Shown here: in pieces, positions 1-6,902 of the stretch | Position numbering within the stretch: position 1 is the first letter of the stretch | Layout: each line of letters begins with the position of its first letter | Assembly (NCBI GenBank): GCA_022563275.1 | Contig: JADFNR010000054.1 | Location: 3,133-22,790, forward strand | Length of the DNA stretch: 19,658 nucleotides | Origin: Chloroflexota bacterium | GTDB lineage: Bacteria; Chloroflexota; Dehalococcoidia; UBA3495 | Direction of reading: 5' to 3' | The notes under the pieces: generated by a model | Told to the model about the DNA's origin: nothing | Seen by the model: the letters and a program-made list of their open reading frames with translations, nothing else | The model's database searches: none | Position numbers and translations under genes: made by a program

Positions 1-1550
1 GCAACGGTGCGGAGGCTGATGACCAGTTCGTCCGCCACTTCTTGGTTGCTTCGGCCTTGCGCCACCAGGGTCAAGACTTCGATCTCCCGCGGCGTCAGCC
101 CATCCATCTGCCGTGATGAAGCGTCTCCCGGACCTGGTCCGCCATTCTGGGGCGCCCCAAACCATTCCGCGGGGGCAAGTTCGTGAGCGGTGTTGAAGTG
201 CTCATCCGCCTCAGATTCCCGTCCTTGAGCCCTGAGCAGAAGACTGAAATTGTAGTGAGTCTCCGGGTCGCCGGGGCGCAGCCGCAGCACCTCGAGGTAG
301 TGCACTTCGGCGGCCTCAAGATCGCCTCGAGCCTGCAATAGAATGGCGAGGTTGTTATGGGCTTCGGGATATTCGGACCGGAGACTAAGCGCCTCTAGAT
401 ACGAGGCCTCGGCGCCTTCCAACTGCCCTGCGTTTTCCAGAGCGAGGGCAGAGTTATAATGTGCCTCCGGGTAATCGGGCCGTATTCGAACGGCCTCCCG
501 GTAGTGTTGTTGTGCCCGTTCCGCCTGGCCCATGTCGTCCAGCAGGATCGCGAAATTGTTGTGCACTTCGGCGTACTCCGGTCTCAGCCGCAGTGCCTCC
601 ACTAAGTGCTGTTCCGCCTGGCTGGCATCGCCCGCCGCCCGCTGCAGGTTGCCCAATCCGTAGTGAGCGTCAACGTAGTCGGGACGCATCCGCAAAGCCT
701 CTTGATACCGTTCCGCGGCCCCATGCAGGTTGCCGCGCGAGTGCAGCAATACCGCATAGTTATAGTTGGCTTCCGGATACCAGGCCCGAATCTTGATCGC
801 TTGACGGTAATGCTCTGCCGCCACGCCTTCTTCTCCATTAGCGCGCATCACCACGCCCAGATTATTGTGGGCTTCCGCGTAGTCGGGCCTCATCTCCAGG
901 GCCCGGCGGTAACAGCCGGTTTCCTCTTCCCCGTTCTCCTTATCGGTCCCGATGTAAGCAACGCCGGCCAGGAAAGAGGTTTCGGCGGTGTCTCGCTCAC
1001 CCATGCCGGCGAGTGCGTCCTGCGCCGACGATGTGATCTGGTAGAGAGTCCTCTGAGGGAGTTGGTCCCCCTCCAAGGCATGAACACCCGCCTGTTGGAA
1101 CTCGTACATGGCGACGTCCGAGGCGTCGAGCACGTTCTCAGTAACCAACAACGATCCTGGTTCGGCGGCCTCGGCGATCCTCCGGGCCAGATCGATTGAC
1201 CGGCCGACCCAGGCGTCGCCGCCGTCCAAACGCGTGGCGTCGCCGAAATGGCAACCAAGATGCAGCGGAAGTTCTGGAGGCTGTTCCTGGCCGGTCGACC
1301 GGTATCTTCCGGAGTCCCATCTCTCGATCAACTTCAGGCTGAACTGGAGGGCCGCGTCGGCGCTTTCAAAGATGAAAAGATGCCCATCGCCTTGAAAGTT
1401 CCGGTGGAGACAGCCGTGTTGGGACGCCAATGATTCCGCGAGATACCGGTACTCTGCGATGAGACCAACCACCTCGTCGCGTGGTATCCGGCCCCAGGGG
1501 GATGTTTGGCGACCCAGGTCCGCGAATACGGAGGCGAAAAAAGAAGCCAT
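1..1550 (-). CDS. Partial cyclase-homology/TPR/LuxR-HTH transcriptional regulator (C-terminus beyond left edge)
   Basis: One open frame of 516 codons runs from ATG (1550) to the window edge; an AAGGGA ribosome site lies 6 nt upstream of the start. Residues 1-175 resemble a class III adenylate/guanylate cyclase domain (FADL with Asp11; GDG with Asp55; a G-RSIDLARRI helix near 116-125). Residues about 190-460 are TPRs: the motif Y-x-E-A-H-N-N recurs at 224, 258, 292, 326, 360, 394 and 428, exactly 34 residues apart. Residues from about 484 read GLTPREIEVLTLVAQGRSNQ, a LuxR/GerE HTH cut by the edge. Cyclase-TPR-LuxR proteins are known as signalling regulators. The substrate Lys seems replaced by Asn51 and the transition-state Asn by Asp120, so I infer a sensory or degenerate cyclase rather than a proven cAMP producer. 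Its targets cannot be seen. Confidence 0.88.
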   Translation of the reverse strand, partial: MASFFASVFADLGRQTSPWGRIPRDEVVGLIAEYRYLAESLASQHGCLHRNFQGDGHLFIFESADAALQFSLKLIERWDSGRYRSTGQEQPPELPLHLGCHFGDATRLDGGDAWVGRSIDLARRIAEAAEPGSLLVTENVLDASDVAMYEFQQAGVHALEGDQLPQRTLYQITSSAQDALAGMGERDTAETSFLAGVAYIGTDKENGEEETGCYRRALEMRPDYAEAHNNLGVVMRANGEEGVAAEHYRQAIKIRAWYPEANYNYAVLLHSRGNLHGAAERYQEALRMRPDYVDAHYGLGNLQRAAGDASQAEQHLVEALRLRPEYAEVHNNFAILLDDMGQAERAQQHYREAVRIRPDYPEAHYNSALALENAGQLEGAEASYLEALSLRSEYPEAHNNLAILLQARGDLEAAEVHYLEVLRLRPGDPETHYNFSLLLRAQGRESEADEHFNTAHELAPAEWFGAPQNGGPGPGDASSRQMDGLTPREIEVLTLVAQGRSNQEVADELVISLRTV

Positions 1551-1648
1551 GGGTTGTCCCTTGAATGGCTATTGGCTTGAAGGGTAGGAGGGGGAAACTA
1601 ACGGGGCGATGCCGCGGAGCCCAGCGCCGGATTGCTCAACTTGAACTA

Positions 1649-1924
1649 TTAAGTGATCTCTTCCGTGGTGATGGATAACGCCTCTGAGATGCTTTCAACG
1701 GGCAGGTCAGCCCTTTCATTGGCCTGGCGCACCACGTCTGCAGTCTCTCCCTCAAAGAGGCAATAGCACTTGTCCTCACCGGGGATGAATATCGATCGAA
1801 GGTACCGGACGGGCGTGCCCTCGCGGGTCATCGCCGCCGTGGTCTGCTTGGCGCGCTTGGCAGCGGCTACGACCTGTTCACCGGAGAAGTTGGGCAGATG
1901 CCGTTCCACTACGTATTGGGGCAT
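1649..1924 (-). CDS. DUF4242-like small protein (SCO4226-type ferredoxin-like fold)
   Basis: A 91-residue protein starts at ATG 1924, with GAGG 6 nt upstream. The N-terminus MPQYVVERHLP and the later IFIPGEDKCYCLFEGE segment match the DUF4242 pattern (N-terminal YxxER beta strand, then a central KxYC strand). A characterised relative, SCO4226 of Streptomyces, binds nickel. The biochemical role of most members is unknown, and I do not infer metal binding here beyond family resemblance. It has no signal peptide or membrane segment. It appears monocistronic, with a near-consensus promoter 40-70 bp upstream. Family assignment is from motif memory. Confidence 0.75.
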   Translation of the reverse strand: MPQYVVERHLPNFSGEQVVAAAKRAKQTTAAMTREGTPVRYLRSIFIPGEDKCYCLFEGETADVVRQANERADLPVESISEALSITTEEIT

Positions 1925-1963
1925 ACCGGGCCTCGCTCACCACATCAATTAAGGCGTCAATGG

Positions 1964-1992
1964 AGTATAGATGGGGGAATACCGCCAGTCAA
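1964..1992 (-). promoter_or_regulatory. Sigma70-type promoter of the DUF4242-like gene
   Basis: On the minus strand TTGACT (1992-1987) is followed by a 17-nt spacer and TATACT (1969-1964), five of six consensus bases in each hexamer. The predicted start near 1957 would give a leader of about 33 nt before the ATG at 1924. Confidence 0.6.
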
Positions 1993-2073
1993 CGAATGGG
2001 ATAATCAAAGGAATCAGCTTCGTCCAGAGTTGCCGGCCACCCGGTTAAATCTCCAGGTCATCAAGGCAAACCA

Positions 2074-2082
2074 TGATATAAT
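2074..2082 (+). promoter_or_regulatory. Extended -10 promoter element upstream of the SirB1-like gene
   Basis: The sequence TGATATAAT gives a perfect TATAAT (2077-2082) with the TGn extension. No good -35 hexamer is visible at 17-18 nt. It lies 112 bp upstream of the ATG at 2194, leaving a fairly long leader in which I see no obvious structure. Confidence 0.4.
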
Positions 2083-2193
2083 CCCGGCGGTCTCACGCAC
2101 GGTTTTTGGACCGTTCTGACGATTCTGTCCCCGCGTAAAACGATCTCCGCCCGGCCCGATGATTGCCTTGCAACGGCCGGATTCTGGATAACA

Positions 2194-3042
2194 ATGAGCA
2201 CCCACGGCAGCGCCGATTTCCGCATGCTATTTTCCCAGGTAGTCCAGAAGCCCCAAGAGGACATTCAATTAGACCGGGCGGCCCTATATCTGGCCGGGGA
2301 AGAATACCCGGAGATCGATGTCCCCTCCCATCTGGCCGAGTTGGACGCTTTCGCCGCCCAGGTCTCTCTTCGAGTGGGCTATGAGACCGCCCCCGCGGAC
2401 CTGGCCCGCGCCATTGCCGGCTACCTGTTCGACGAATTGGGTTTCCACGGCAACGCCAGCGGGTACTACAGTCCCGACAACAGCTTCCTGAACCGGGTGC
2501 TGGAAACACGCACCGGAATACCGATCACCCTTTCTTTATTGTTTCTGGAGGTGGGACGCCGCTTGGGTCTCAATTGCTCCGGGGTAGGATTGCCAGGTCA
2601 CTTCATCGTCGGCCTGGACGACTCGGAAGAGTACCTGGACCCATTCCACGCCGGCGCCATTCTCTCGGCGGTAGACTGCCGGACTCTGGTCCAGAAGATG
2701 TCCGGCGGGCGCCTGGAATGGACCGACGCGTTTCTGGCCCCCTACTCCAAGCACGATATTCTCTTCCGGATCTTGAACAATCTGAAAAGCGTCTACATGC
2801 AGAGCAAGGAATACACGAAAGCCGTGGGTGTCATCCAACGGATGGCGATCATCAATCCGAGCCTGCCGTCTTTGTACCAGGAACAGGCATGGTGCCACGC
2901 CCAGCAGCATGAGTACCGGCTGGCCATAGAGACCCTGGAGAGCTACCTTGAACAGGCGCAAGATACGGCCGGTCCGGAAGACGCCAAACGAGTCAAAGAC
3001 CAGATCATCGGCCTCTGGTCTTCGCTCAGCAGGCTGAACTGA
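2194..3042 (+). CDS. SirB1-type transglutaminase-like protein with C-terminal TPR
   Basis: This 282-residue protein has the length and layout of the SirB1/YchA family (Transglut_core2, then TPR). The core is recognisable in NSFLNRVLETRTGIPITLS (residues 96-114), EVGRRLGL, GVGLPGHFIVGL (130-141) and EYLDPFHAG. His136 and Asp149 match the His and Asp positions of the transglutaminase fold, but no Cys sits where the nucleophile would be, so a non-catalytic binding role is likely. Residues about 190-270 form TPR-like helices (KEYTKAVGVIQRMAIINP). The cellular function of the family is not settled. The start has no strong ribosome site; ATG 2194 is chosen because it captures the N-terminal helical region. 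The next gene is the ECF sigma factor, 109 bp downstream; a functional link is not shown. Confidence 0.82.
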   Translation: MSTHGSADFRMLFSQVVQKPQEDIQLDRAALYLAGEEYPEIDVPSHLAELDAFAAQVSLRVGYETAPADLARAIAGYLFDELGFHGNASGYYSPDNSFLNRVLETRTGIPITLSLLFLEVGRRLGLNCSGVGLPGHFIVGLDDSEEYLDPFHAGAILSAVDCRTLVQKMSGGRLEWTDAFLAPYSKHDILFRILNNLKSVYMQSKEYTKAVGVIQRMAIINPSLPSLYQEQAWCHAQQHEYRLAIETLESYLEQAQDTAGPEDAKRVKDQIIGLWSSLSRLN

Positions 3043-3079
3043 CCGCCATGGCCGAATCCAACCGGGAATCTGCGCCGTA

Positions 3080-3085
3080 TATAAT
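3080..3085 (+). promoter_or_regulatory. Possible -10 element upstream of the ECF sigma gene
   Basis: A perfect TATAAT lies 67 bp before the GTG start of the sigma gene, in an AT-rich island within GC-rich DNA. No convincing -35 is present at 16-18 nt. An autoregulatory ECF promoter could also exist here but I cannot identify its motif. Confidence 0.3.
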
Positions 3086-3151
3086 TATGGACATGAGATG
3101 CATGTCTGAAGATTGGGCCCAAGCCGGGGCCGCGGGAACCGGGAGAACCCT

Positions 3152-3727
3152 GTGGTCGACTACGAGTCACTAGACGACCACCAATTGATGCAGCTAATCT
3201 CCCAGGTCGACAAGGACGCCCTCGAGGCCTTGTACACCAGGTACCAAACGCCAGTGTATTCGCTTGCCATGTACATGCTGAAACAACCAGCCCTGGCTGA
3301 AGAGGTCACCCAGGACATCTTCTTAAACATCTGGCTGAAGGCCTCCAGCTTCAATGCTGAGCGCGGCCAGCCCAGGGGCTGGATCATGAGCGTGGCCCAC
3401 CACAAGATCGTTGATTTGATCCGGTCGCGGCGGCGGACCATCATCAGCACCGACCCGGCCGACTACGAGACCCTGGACCTGCTGCCCGCGGGCGGGGCTT
3501 CCACCGAGGCCCAGGTGGAGCAGACCCTGGAGCGGGAACGCATCATGCGGGCCCTGGAGACCATCCCTGAGTCTCAACGCGAAGTGATCATGCTGGCCTA
3601 CTTTGGGGGGTTCTCCCAATCTGAGATGGCTGAGCGATTGGACCAGCCCCTGGGCACGGTCAAGACCAGAGTACGCCTGGCGATGCAGAAACTGCGCACG
3701 GTATTGGAAAACGATGGCTACGAATAA
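3152..3727 (+). CDS. ECF-family RNA polymerase sigma factor (SigK-like)
   Basis: The 191-residue product has sigma region 2 at about 22-95 (the helix QPALAEEVTQDIFLNIWLKA, then RGWIMSVAHHKIVDLIRSRR) and region 4 at about 128-185 (IPESQREVIMLAYFGGFSQS, then GTVKTRVRLAMQKLR), the standard two-domain ECF layout and length. It would direct RNA polymerase to a small regulon when released from its anti-sigma factor. GTG 3152 is chosen because GGGAG lies 6 nt upstream; the frame opens further upstream only through a poor TTG at 3113. Its last 14 bases overlap the anti-sigma gene, consistent with translational coupling and balanced production. Confidence 0.92.
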   Translation: MVDYESLDDHQLMQLISQVDKDALEALYTRYQTPVYSLAMYMLKQPALAEEVTQDIFLNIWLKASSFNAERGQPRGWIMSVAHHKIVDLIRSRRRTIISTDPADYETLDLLPAGGASTEAQVEQTLERERIMRALETIPESQREVIMLAYFGGFSQSEMAERLDQPLGTVKTRVRLAMQKLRTVLENDGYE

Positions 3728-4658
3728 CCCCAACGACCACTATCACGGCTCCGTTCATCCCTCAGACATGCTGGAGGCGTTCGCCCTGGACGCCCTGGAC
3801 TTGGGCGAAGAAGAACGGGTCCAAGACCACCTGGACAACTGCGGCCGGTGCAGCGATGTGGTGCACCGGTATCAGGAAACCGCCGCCGAATTGGCGCGGT
3901 CGGTCAACCCTCAGGAGCCGCCCCCCGGTCTGCGGGCGCGGTTGATGCAGGCCGTCTCGCGGGAGGAACCGCCGGCCCCGGCCGCCCCGGAACCGCAACT
4001 GGTCCCATCTTGGGGAGACCGGCTGCTCGACAGCAGATTGGTCCGGGTCATGGTGCCCTTGGGAGCGACCGTCGCCATGGTGCTGGTTGTATTCGCCGTG
4101 ACCATGAATGTACGCATCTCAAACCAGTTTGACGACTTGAAGCGGGAGAACACCTCTCTACGGGCGAACCTCGACTCCAACCTCGCTACCATGACCGCGC
4201 AGATAAGCGAAGCCGCCTTGGCCGAATCCGAAGTCATGAACACGGTCCTCCAACTCCAACAGACCAGTTACGAGTTGGCCCAACCCGACAACATGTCCTT
4301 GAAACTGCACTCGCCCTACGCCGGAAGCCGCTCCCAAGGTATCTTGCTGGTGAGCCGCGACGGCAGCCGAGGGGTCATCATGGTGGCGGGCATGGAGGCT
4401 CCAAACCCCTCCACCAGTTACAACGTCTGGTTGATGCGCGGTCAGGACAGGCTGTGGGTCGGACAGATCGGCGTGGACGCCCGCGGCTGGGGCACGGTGT
4501 CATTGCAACTGCCGGAGTCCATCATGGCCTTCGAAAAAGTGGAACTGACCGCCGTCGATAATCGCGGGACCGTCGAGTCCCAAACAGACATGGTGCTGCA
4601 AGGAAGTCTGGTGTCGATGAACGTACCACGTATGGTGACCTACGCCAGTATGCGGTAA
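3714..4658 (+). CDS. Zinc-binding RskA-type anti-sigma factor, membrane anchored
   Basis: The 314-residue protein starts at ATG 3714 inside the end of the sigma gene. An N-terminal ZAS-type domain carries H39-x3-C43-x2-C46, the zinc motif of many anti-sigma factors. A Pro/Ala-rich linker (84-98) precedes one membrane segment (about 109-133, LVRVMVPLGATVAMVLVVFA). A heptad-like helix (about 136-186) follows, then a C-terminal RskA domain (LVSRDGSRGVIMVAGM, YNVWLM, LPESIMAFEKVELTAVD). By family knowledge the N-terminus sequesters the cognate sigma in the cytoplasm, while the C-terminal domain faces outward and is the site of signal-dependent proteolysis. The signal is unknown. Gene overlap identifies the sigma at 3152-3727 as partner. 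Confidence 0.9.
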   Translation: MATNNPNDHYHGSVHPSDMLEAFALDALDLGEEERVQDHLDNCGRCSDVVHRYQETAAELARSVNPQEPPPGLRARLMQAVSREEPPAPAAPEPQLVPSWGDRLLDSRLVRVMVPLGATVAMVLVVFAVTMNVRISNQFDDLKRENTSLRANLDSNLATMTAQISEAALAESEVMNTVLQLQQTSYELAQPDNMSLKLHSPYAGSRSQGILLVSRDGSRGVIMVAGMEAPNPSTSYNVWLMRGQDRLWVGQIGVDARGWGTVSLQLPESIMAFEKVELTAVDNRGTVESQTDMVLQGSLVSMNVPRMVTYASMR

Positions 4659-4686
4659 CAACCCTCTAAACCTCTCCGAGCCGCTC

Positions 4687-4716
4687 TTGGCCTCCCATTC
4701 CGGCGGCTGGTATACT
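4687..4716 (+). promoter_or_regulatory. Promoter of the zinc-ribbon/flavodoxin unit
   Basis: TTGGCC (4687-4692), an 18-nt spacer and TATACT (4711-4716) preceded by TGg form an extended -10 promoter just after the anti-sigma gene. Transcription from about 4723 would leave a leader of roughly 20 nt before GTG 4745. Confidence 0.5.
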
Positions 4717-4744
4717 CCGCGCAATTCACTGTTTATGGTGTGGT

Positions 4745-4885
4745 GTGCGTGTGTTGTTCCTCATAACCACCTTCGATAAGTCCTACGACCTGACCTGCGA
4801 GATCTGCGGCTGCTCGATGATCGAGCAGAAGTGCAAGATCAAGTGCCCCAACTGCGGGTTCACCCGCGACTGTTCAGACCCGTAG
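4745..4885 (+). CDS. 46-residue zinc-ribbon protein, coupled to downstream flavodoxin-like gene
   Basis: A short frame from GTG 4745 to TAG 4885 encodes 46 residues, ending with two cysteine knuckles: CEICGC near residue 18, CKIKCPNCGF near 30-39, then RDCSDP. Seven cysteines in a short basic/polar chain strongly suggest a small zinc- or iron-binding ribbon. Its stop overlaps the GTG of the next gene (TAGTG), so the pair is probably translationally coupled. It is too short for most gene finders. I recognise the style (short cysteine-rich ribbons ending CSDP) but no defined function. A start at GTG 4751 is also possible. Confidence 0.72.
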   Translation: MRVLFLITTFDKSYDLTCEICGCSMIEQKCKIKCPNCGFTRDCSDP

Positions 4886-5397
4886 TGACAACCCCAAAGC
4901 CCGTCACGATACTGGTCGTCTACGACCGCAAGAACTCGGCCATCGAAGACCTGGCGCGGGCCGCAGCCGAAGGCGTGGAGTCCACCGGGGCCGCCGTCAC
5001 CCTGAAACGGATCACCGAAGCCACTCAAGCCGACCTTCTGGCCGCCGGTGGCCTGCTATTGGGGTCTCCCAACTGGAGCGGCATCACCGGCTCACTGAAG
5101 ACGTGGCTGGACGACCAAGGCGACCTCTGGGAAGACGGCTCGCTGGCCGGAAAACCCGCCGCCGCTTTCACCTCTGGCTCAGGTCAACACTCCGGCCTTG
5201 AGATAACACTGCTGCAGATGCTCCATTGGATGCTGGCCTGCGGCATGGTGGTGGTGGGACTACCCTGGGGAGAAGCGATGCGCAGCTCGGGGTCGTATTA
5301 CGGGGCGACGGCGGTGGGCGACGCAACAAAAGAAGACCTGGCCCAAGCCCGGGAATTGGGCTCGCGCCTGGCTGCGGTGGCCGCCAAACTAACCTAA
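4885..5397 (+). CDS. WrbA/flavodoxin-like FMN-binding protein
   Basis: The product is about 170 residues if it begins at GTG 4885, which overlaps the stop of the zinc-ribbon gene; an in-frame ATG at 4831 would add 18 residues lying inside the other gene and is less likely. The fold is flavodoxin-like: beta strand TILVVYD at 8-14, then a phosphate-binding loop RKNSAIEDLARA, strand GLLLGSPNWSG with the WrbA-like SLKTWLDDQGDLWEDGSLAGK segment, FTSGSGQHSGLE, and GMVVVGLPW. This matches the NAD(P)H:quinone oxidoreductase/flavodoxin family. It probably carries FMN in electron transfer; partner and substrate are not identifiable. It converges with and overlaps the ThyX-like gene by 4 bp. Confidence 0.85.
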   Translation: MTTPKPVTILVVYDRKNSAIEDLARAAAEGVESTGAAVTLKRITEATQADLLAAGGLLLGSPNWSGITGSLKTWLDDQGDLWEDGSLAGKPAAAFTSGSGQHSGLEITLLQMLHWMLACGMVVVGLPWGEAMRSSGSYYGATAVGDATKEDLAQARELGSRLAAVAAKLT

Positions 5398-6902
5398 GAC
5401 TCATCCCCGGTGGGATGGGGCCACCACTCAGGGTAGGTCTTGAGCTTCAGGTGACGGAATAACTGGGGCTGGACCTCAACCACCAACCGCATGGCTTCCA
5501 GCATTGGTTCCCGGATGGAGAAATGGGCTTCTTCCGAGGTCCGCATCTTGAACAGGTGGTAGCACTCCCGCAGGTTGAACTTGCTCAACACCCGCCGGTT
5601 GTGGGCGTGGGTCACCAGGTATTGGGCCGCCAAGGGCGACACTTCCCGCACCTTCCAATAGACCTCTTCCGCCGGCCGCAACGCCTTTTCGAACACCGGC
5701 TCCAGTCCCGCCTGGGCCACCACCGGAGGGATGCGGTAGCCGTGGGCCACGGTGAGCGGCTGGGGCAGGTAGGACATCATCCGGTGCCGTTTGAACTCCC
5801 GGTAGGCGCCGTAGTCCAGCAAGAACTCGAAGGTGTAGTCCACGACTTCGAACTCGCGCAGCGGGGCGTCGTGGGGCCCCAGTCCAGCCGCGCTCTCGTC
5901 GATGATTGCCTGCCGAGACTCCGGCCCCAGGTCATTCGCCCGCTCCCAGACCTGATCATAGGGTAGGTTGGATTGGCGGTAGAGCAACGCCGCCGCCAGT
6001 TTCTCCTCGCCCTTCCGGTCCCAGTGGACCAGCCGCACTTCGGGACCGCTGGCCCCCCCGATCGGTATCGGGGCGTCCTCCGCCGCCGGCTCCTCATCAG
6101 GGAACCCAAACCTGCGGGCCAAGTCCCGTTTCAGCCTCGGCGCGCGCTCAAGATAGTCGACCTTGTCGGCATATTTGATCAGCGTCGGAGTGATCAACCG
6201 GCCCTGCTCTCTCACCGCGTCTCCCAGGCGTTGTTCCTCGATCAGTTCCGAGGAAAGCAGCTTGGCGATGGCGTGCTCCAGGGTGCGGGCGTTGGCGGTG
6301 ACGCCCACGTTGGTCAGCGTCGCGGCCGGCAGCACCGCCCGGCAATGGTCGGTGGCCACCCGCCGCAGCCGCAGGTTGAACGCACCGTCCCGCTCAGTGG
6401 CGTTTCGCGGCGTCGTCTCCCGCAGGTAGTCCAAGCAGCCGTCGATGAGCTTCATGTACCCCTGAAACAGCCCCTGGCAGGCCGCTATGTACTCTTTCTT
6501 CAGGGCCGGATGCCGGTCCAGCTCCTCGGGCACGTGGTAGTAGTCCTCAGGCATCACCTGGTAGCGGGTGGACTTCTCCGTGTAGGACGCCAGCCGGTTG
6601 TCCTCCAGGGTGTCGATGGCCAGCCGGGACACGTTCTCCACCGCCAGATGCACCACGGCATGTTCCGCGACCGAGGCGTGGCCGTAGCCCAGCACCCAGC
6701 GCTCGTGGAAGTCGGCCGCCTTCTCCTTGCTCACCTGCTCCGCGATCTCGTCGAAAGCCTCGGGCCGGCGGGAGGTCATGGCGAAGGCAACGGCGATCTG
6801 CTCCTCGCTCAGGTCATGGGCGTCCAGCGGGTAAACACGCCTGGGGTAGAGCTGTCCGGGGGCCCCAGCGTCTTTGATCGGGTTTTTGATCGGGTCGGTC
6901 AT
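5394..6902 (-). CDS. Tandem double-domain ThyX-like protein (FAD-dependent thymidylate synthase family)
   Basis: About 502 residues, twice the length of ordinary ThyX (about 220-250). The N-terminal half has GHASVAEHAV (74-83), SRLAI, and DNRLASYTEKSTRY (101-114), the ThyX signature with RHR changed to DNR but E-x-S-x-RY kept, then LPAATL and NAR (near 204). The C-terminal half has KRHRMMSYLPQPLT (371-384), keeping RHR but losing N-E-x-S-x-R, then NRRVLSKFNLRE and a SEEAHFSIRE segment matching the ThyX AQWEIRE helix. ThyX makes dTMP from dUMP with methylene-THF, FAD and NADPH, with active sites between subunits. The two halves could form a composite site; this is inference. ATG 6902 is preferred; TTG 6914 is possible, and neither has ideal ribosome-site spacing. 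No thyA is seen. Confidence 0.85.
   Translation of the reverse strand: MTDPIKNPIKDAGAPGQLYPRRVYPLDAHDLSEEQIAVAFAMTSRRPEAFDEIAEQVSKEKAADFHERWVLGYGHASVAEHAVVHLAVENVSRLAIDTLEDNRLASYTEKSTRYQVMPEDYYHVPEELDRHPALKKEYIAACQGLFQGYMKLIDGCLDYLRETTPRNATERDGAFNLRLRRVATDHCRAVLPAATLTNVGVTANARTLEHAIAKLLSSELIEEQRLGDAVREQGRLITPTLIKYADKVDYLERAPRLKRDLARRFGFPDEEPAAEDAPIPIGGASGPEVRLVHWDRKGEEKLAAALLYRQSNLPYDQVWERANDLGPESRQAIIDESAAGLGPHDAPLREFEVVDYTFEFLLDYGAYREFKRHRMMSYLPQPLTVAHGYRIPPVVAQAGLEPVFEKALRPAEEVYWKVREVSPLAAQYLVTHAHNRRVLSKFNLRECYHLFKMRTSEEAHFSIREPMLEAMRLVVEVQPQLFRHLKLKTYPEWWPHPTGDES

Noticed and set aside
120..885. Regular 102-bp repetition that might be taken for a CRISPR array or satellite
   Set aside because: It is coding sequence for TPR helices in a continuous frame; no short identical repeats with unique spacers.
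461..1199. Plus-strand frames opposite the TPR region
   Set aside because: They are shadows of the repeat-encoding minus-strand gene, which reads without a stop from 1550 to the edge.
3043..3151. In-frame readthrough of a TGA as possible selenocysteine after the SirB1-like gene
   Set aside because: The following codons show no conserved extension and no SECIS-like hairpin; I saw no selenoprotein candidate in the window.
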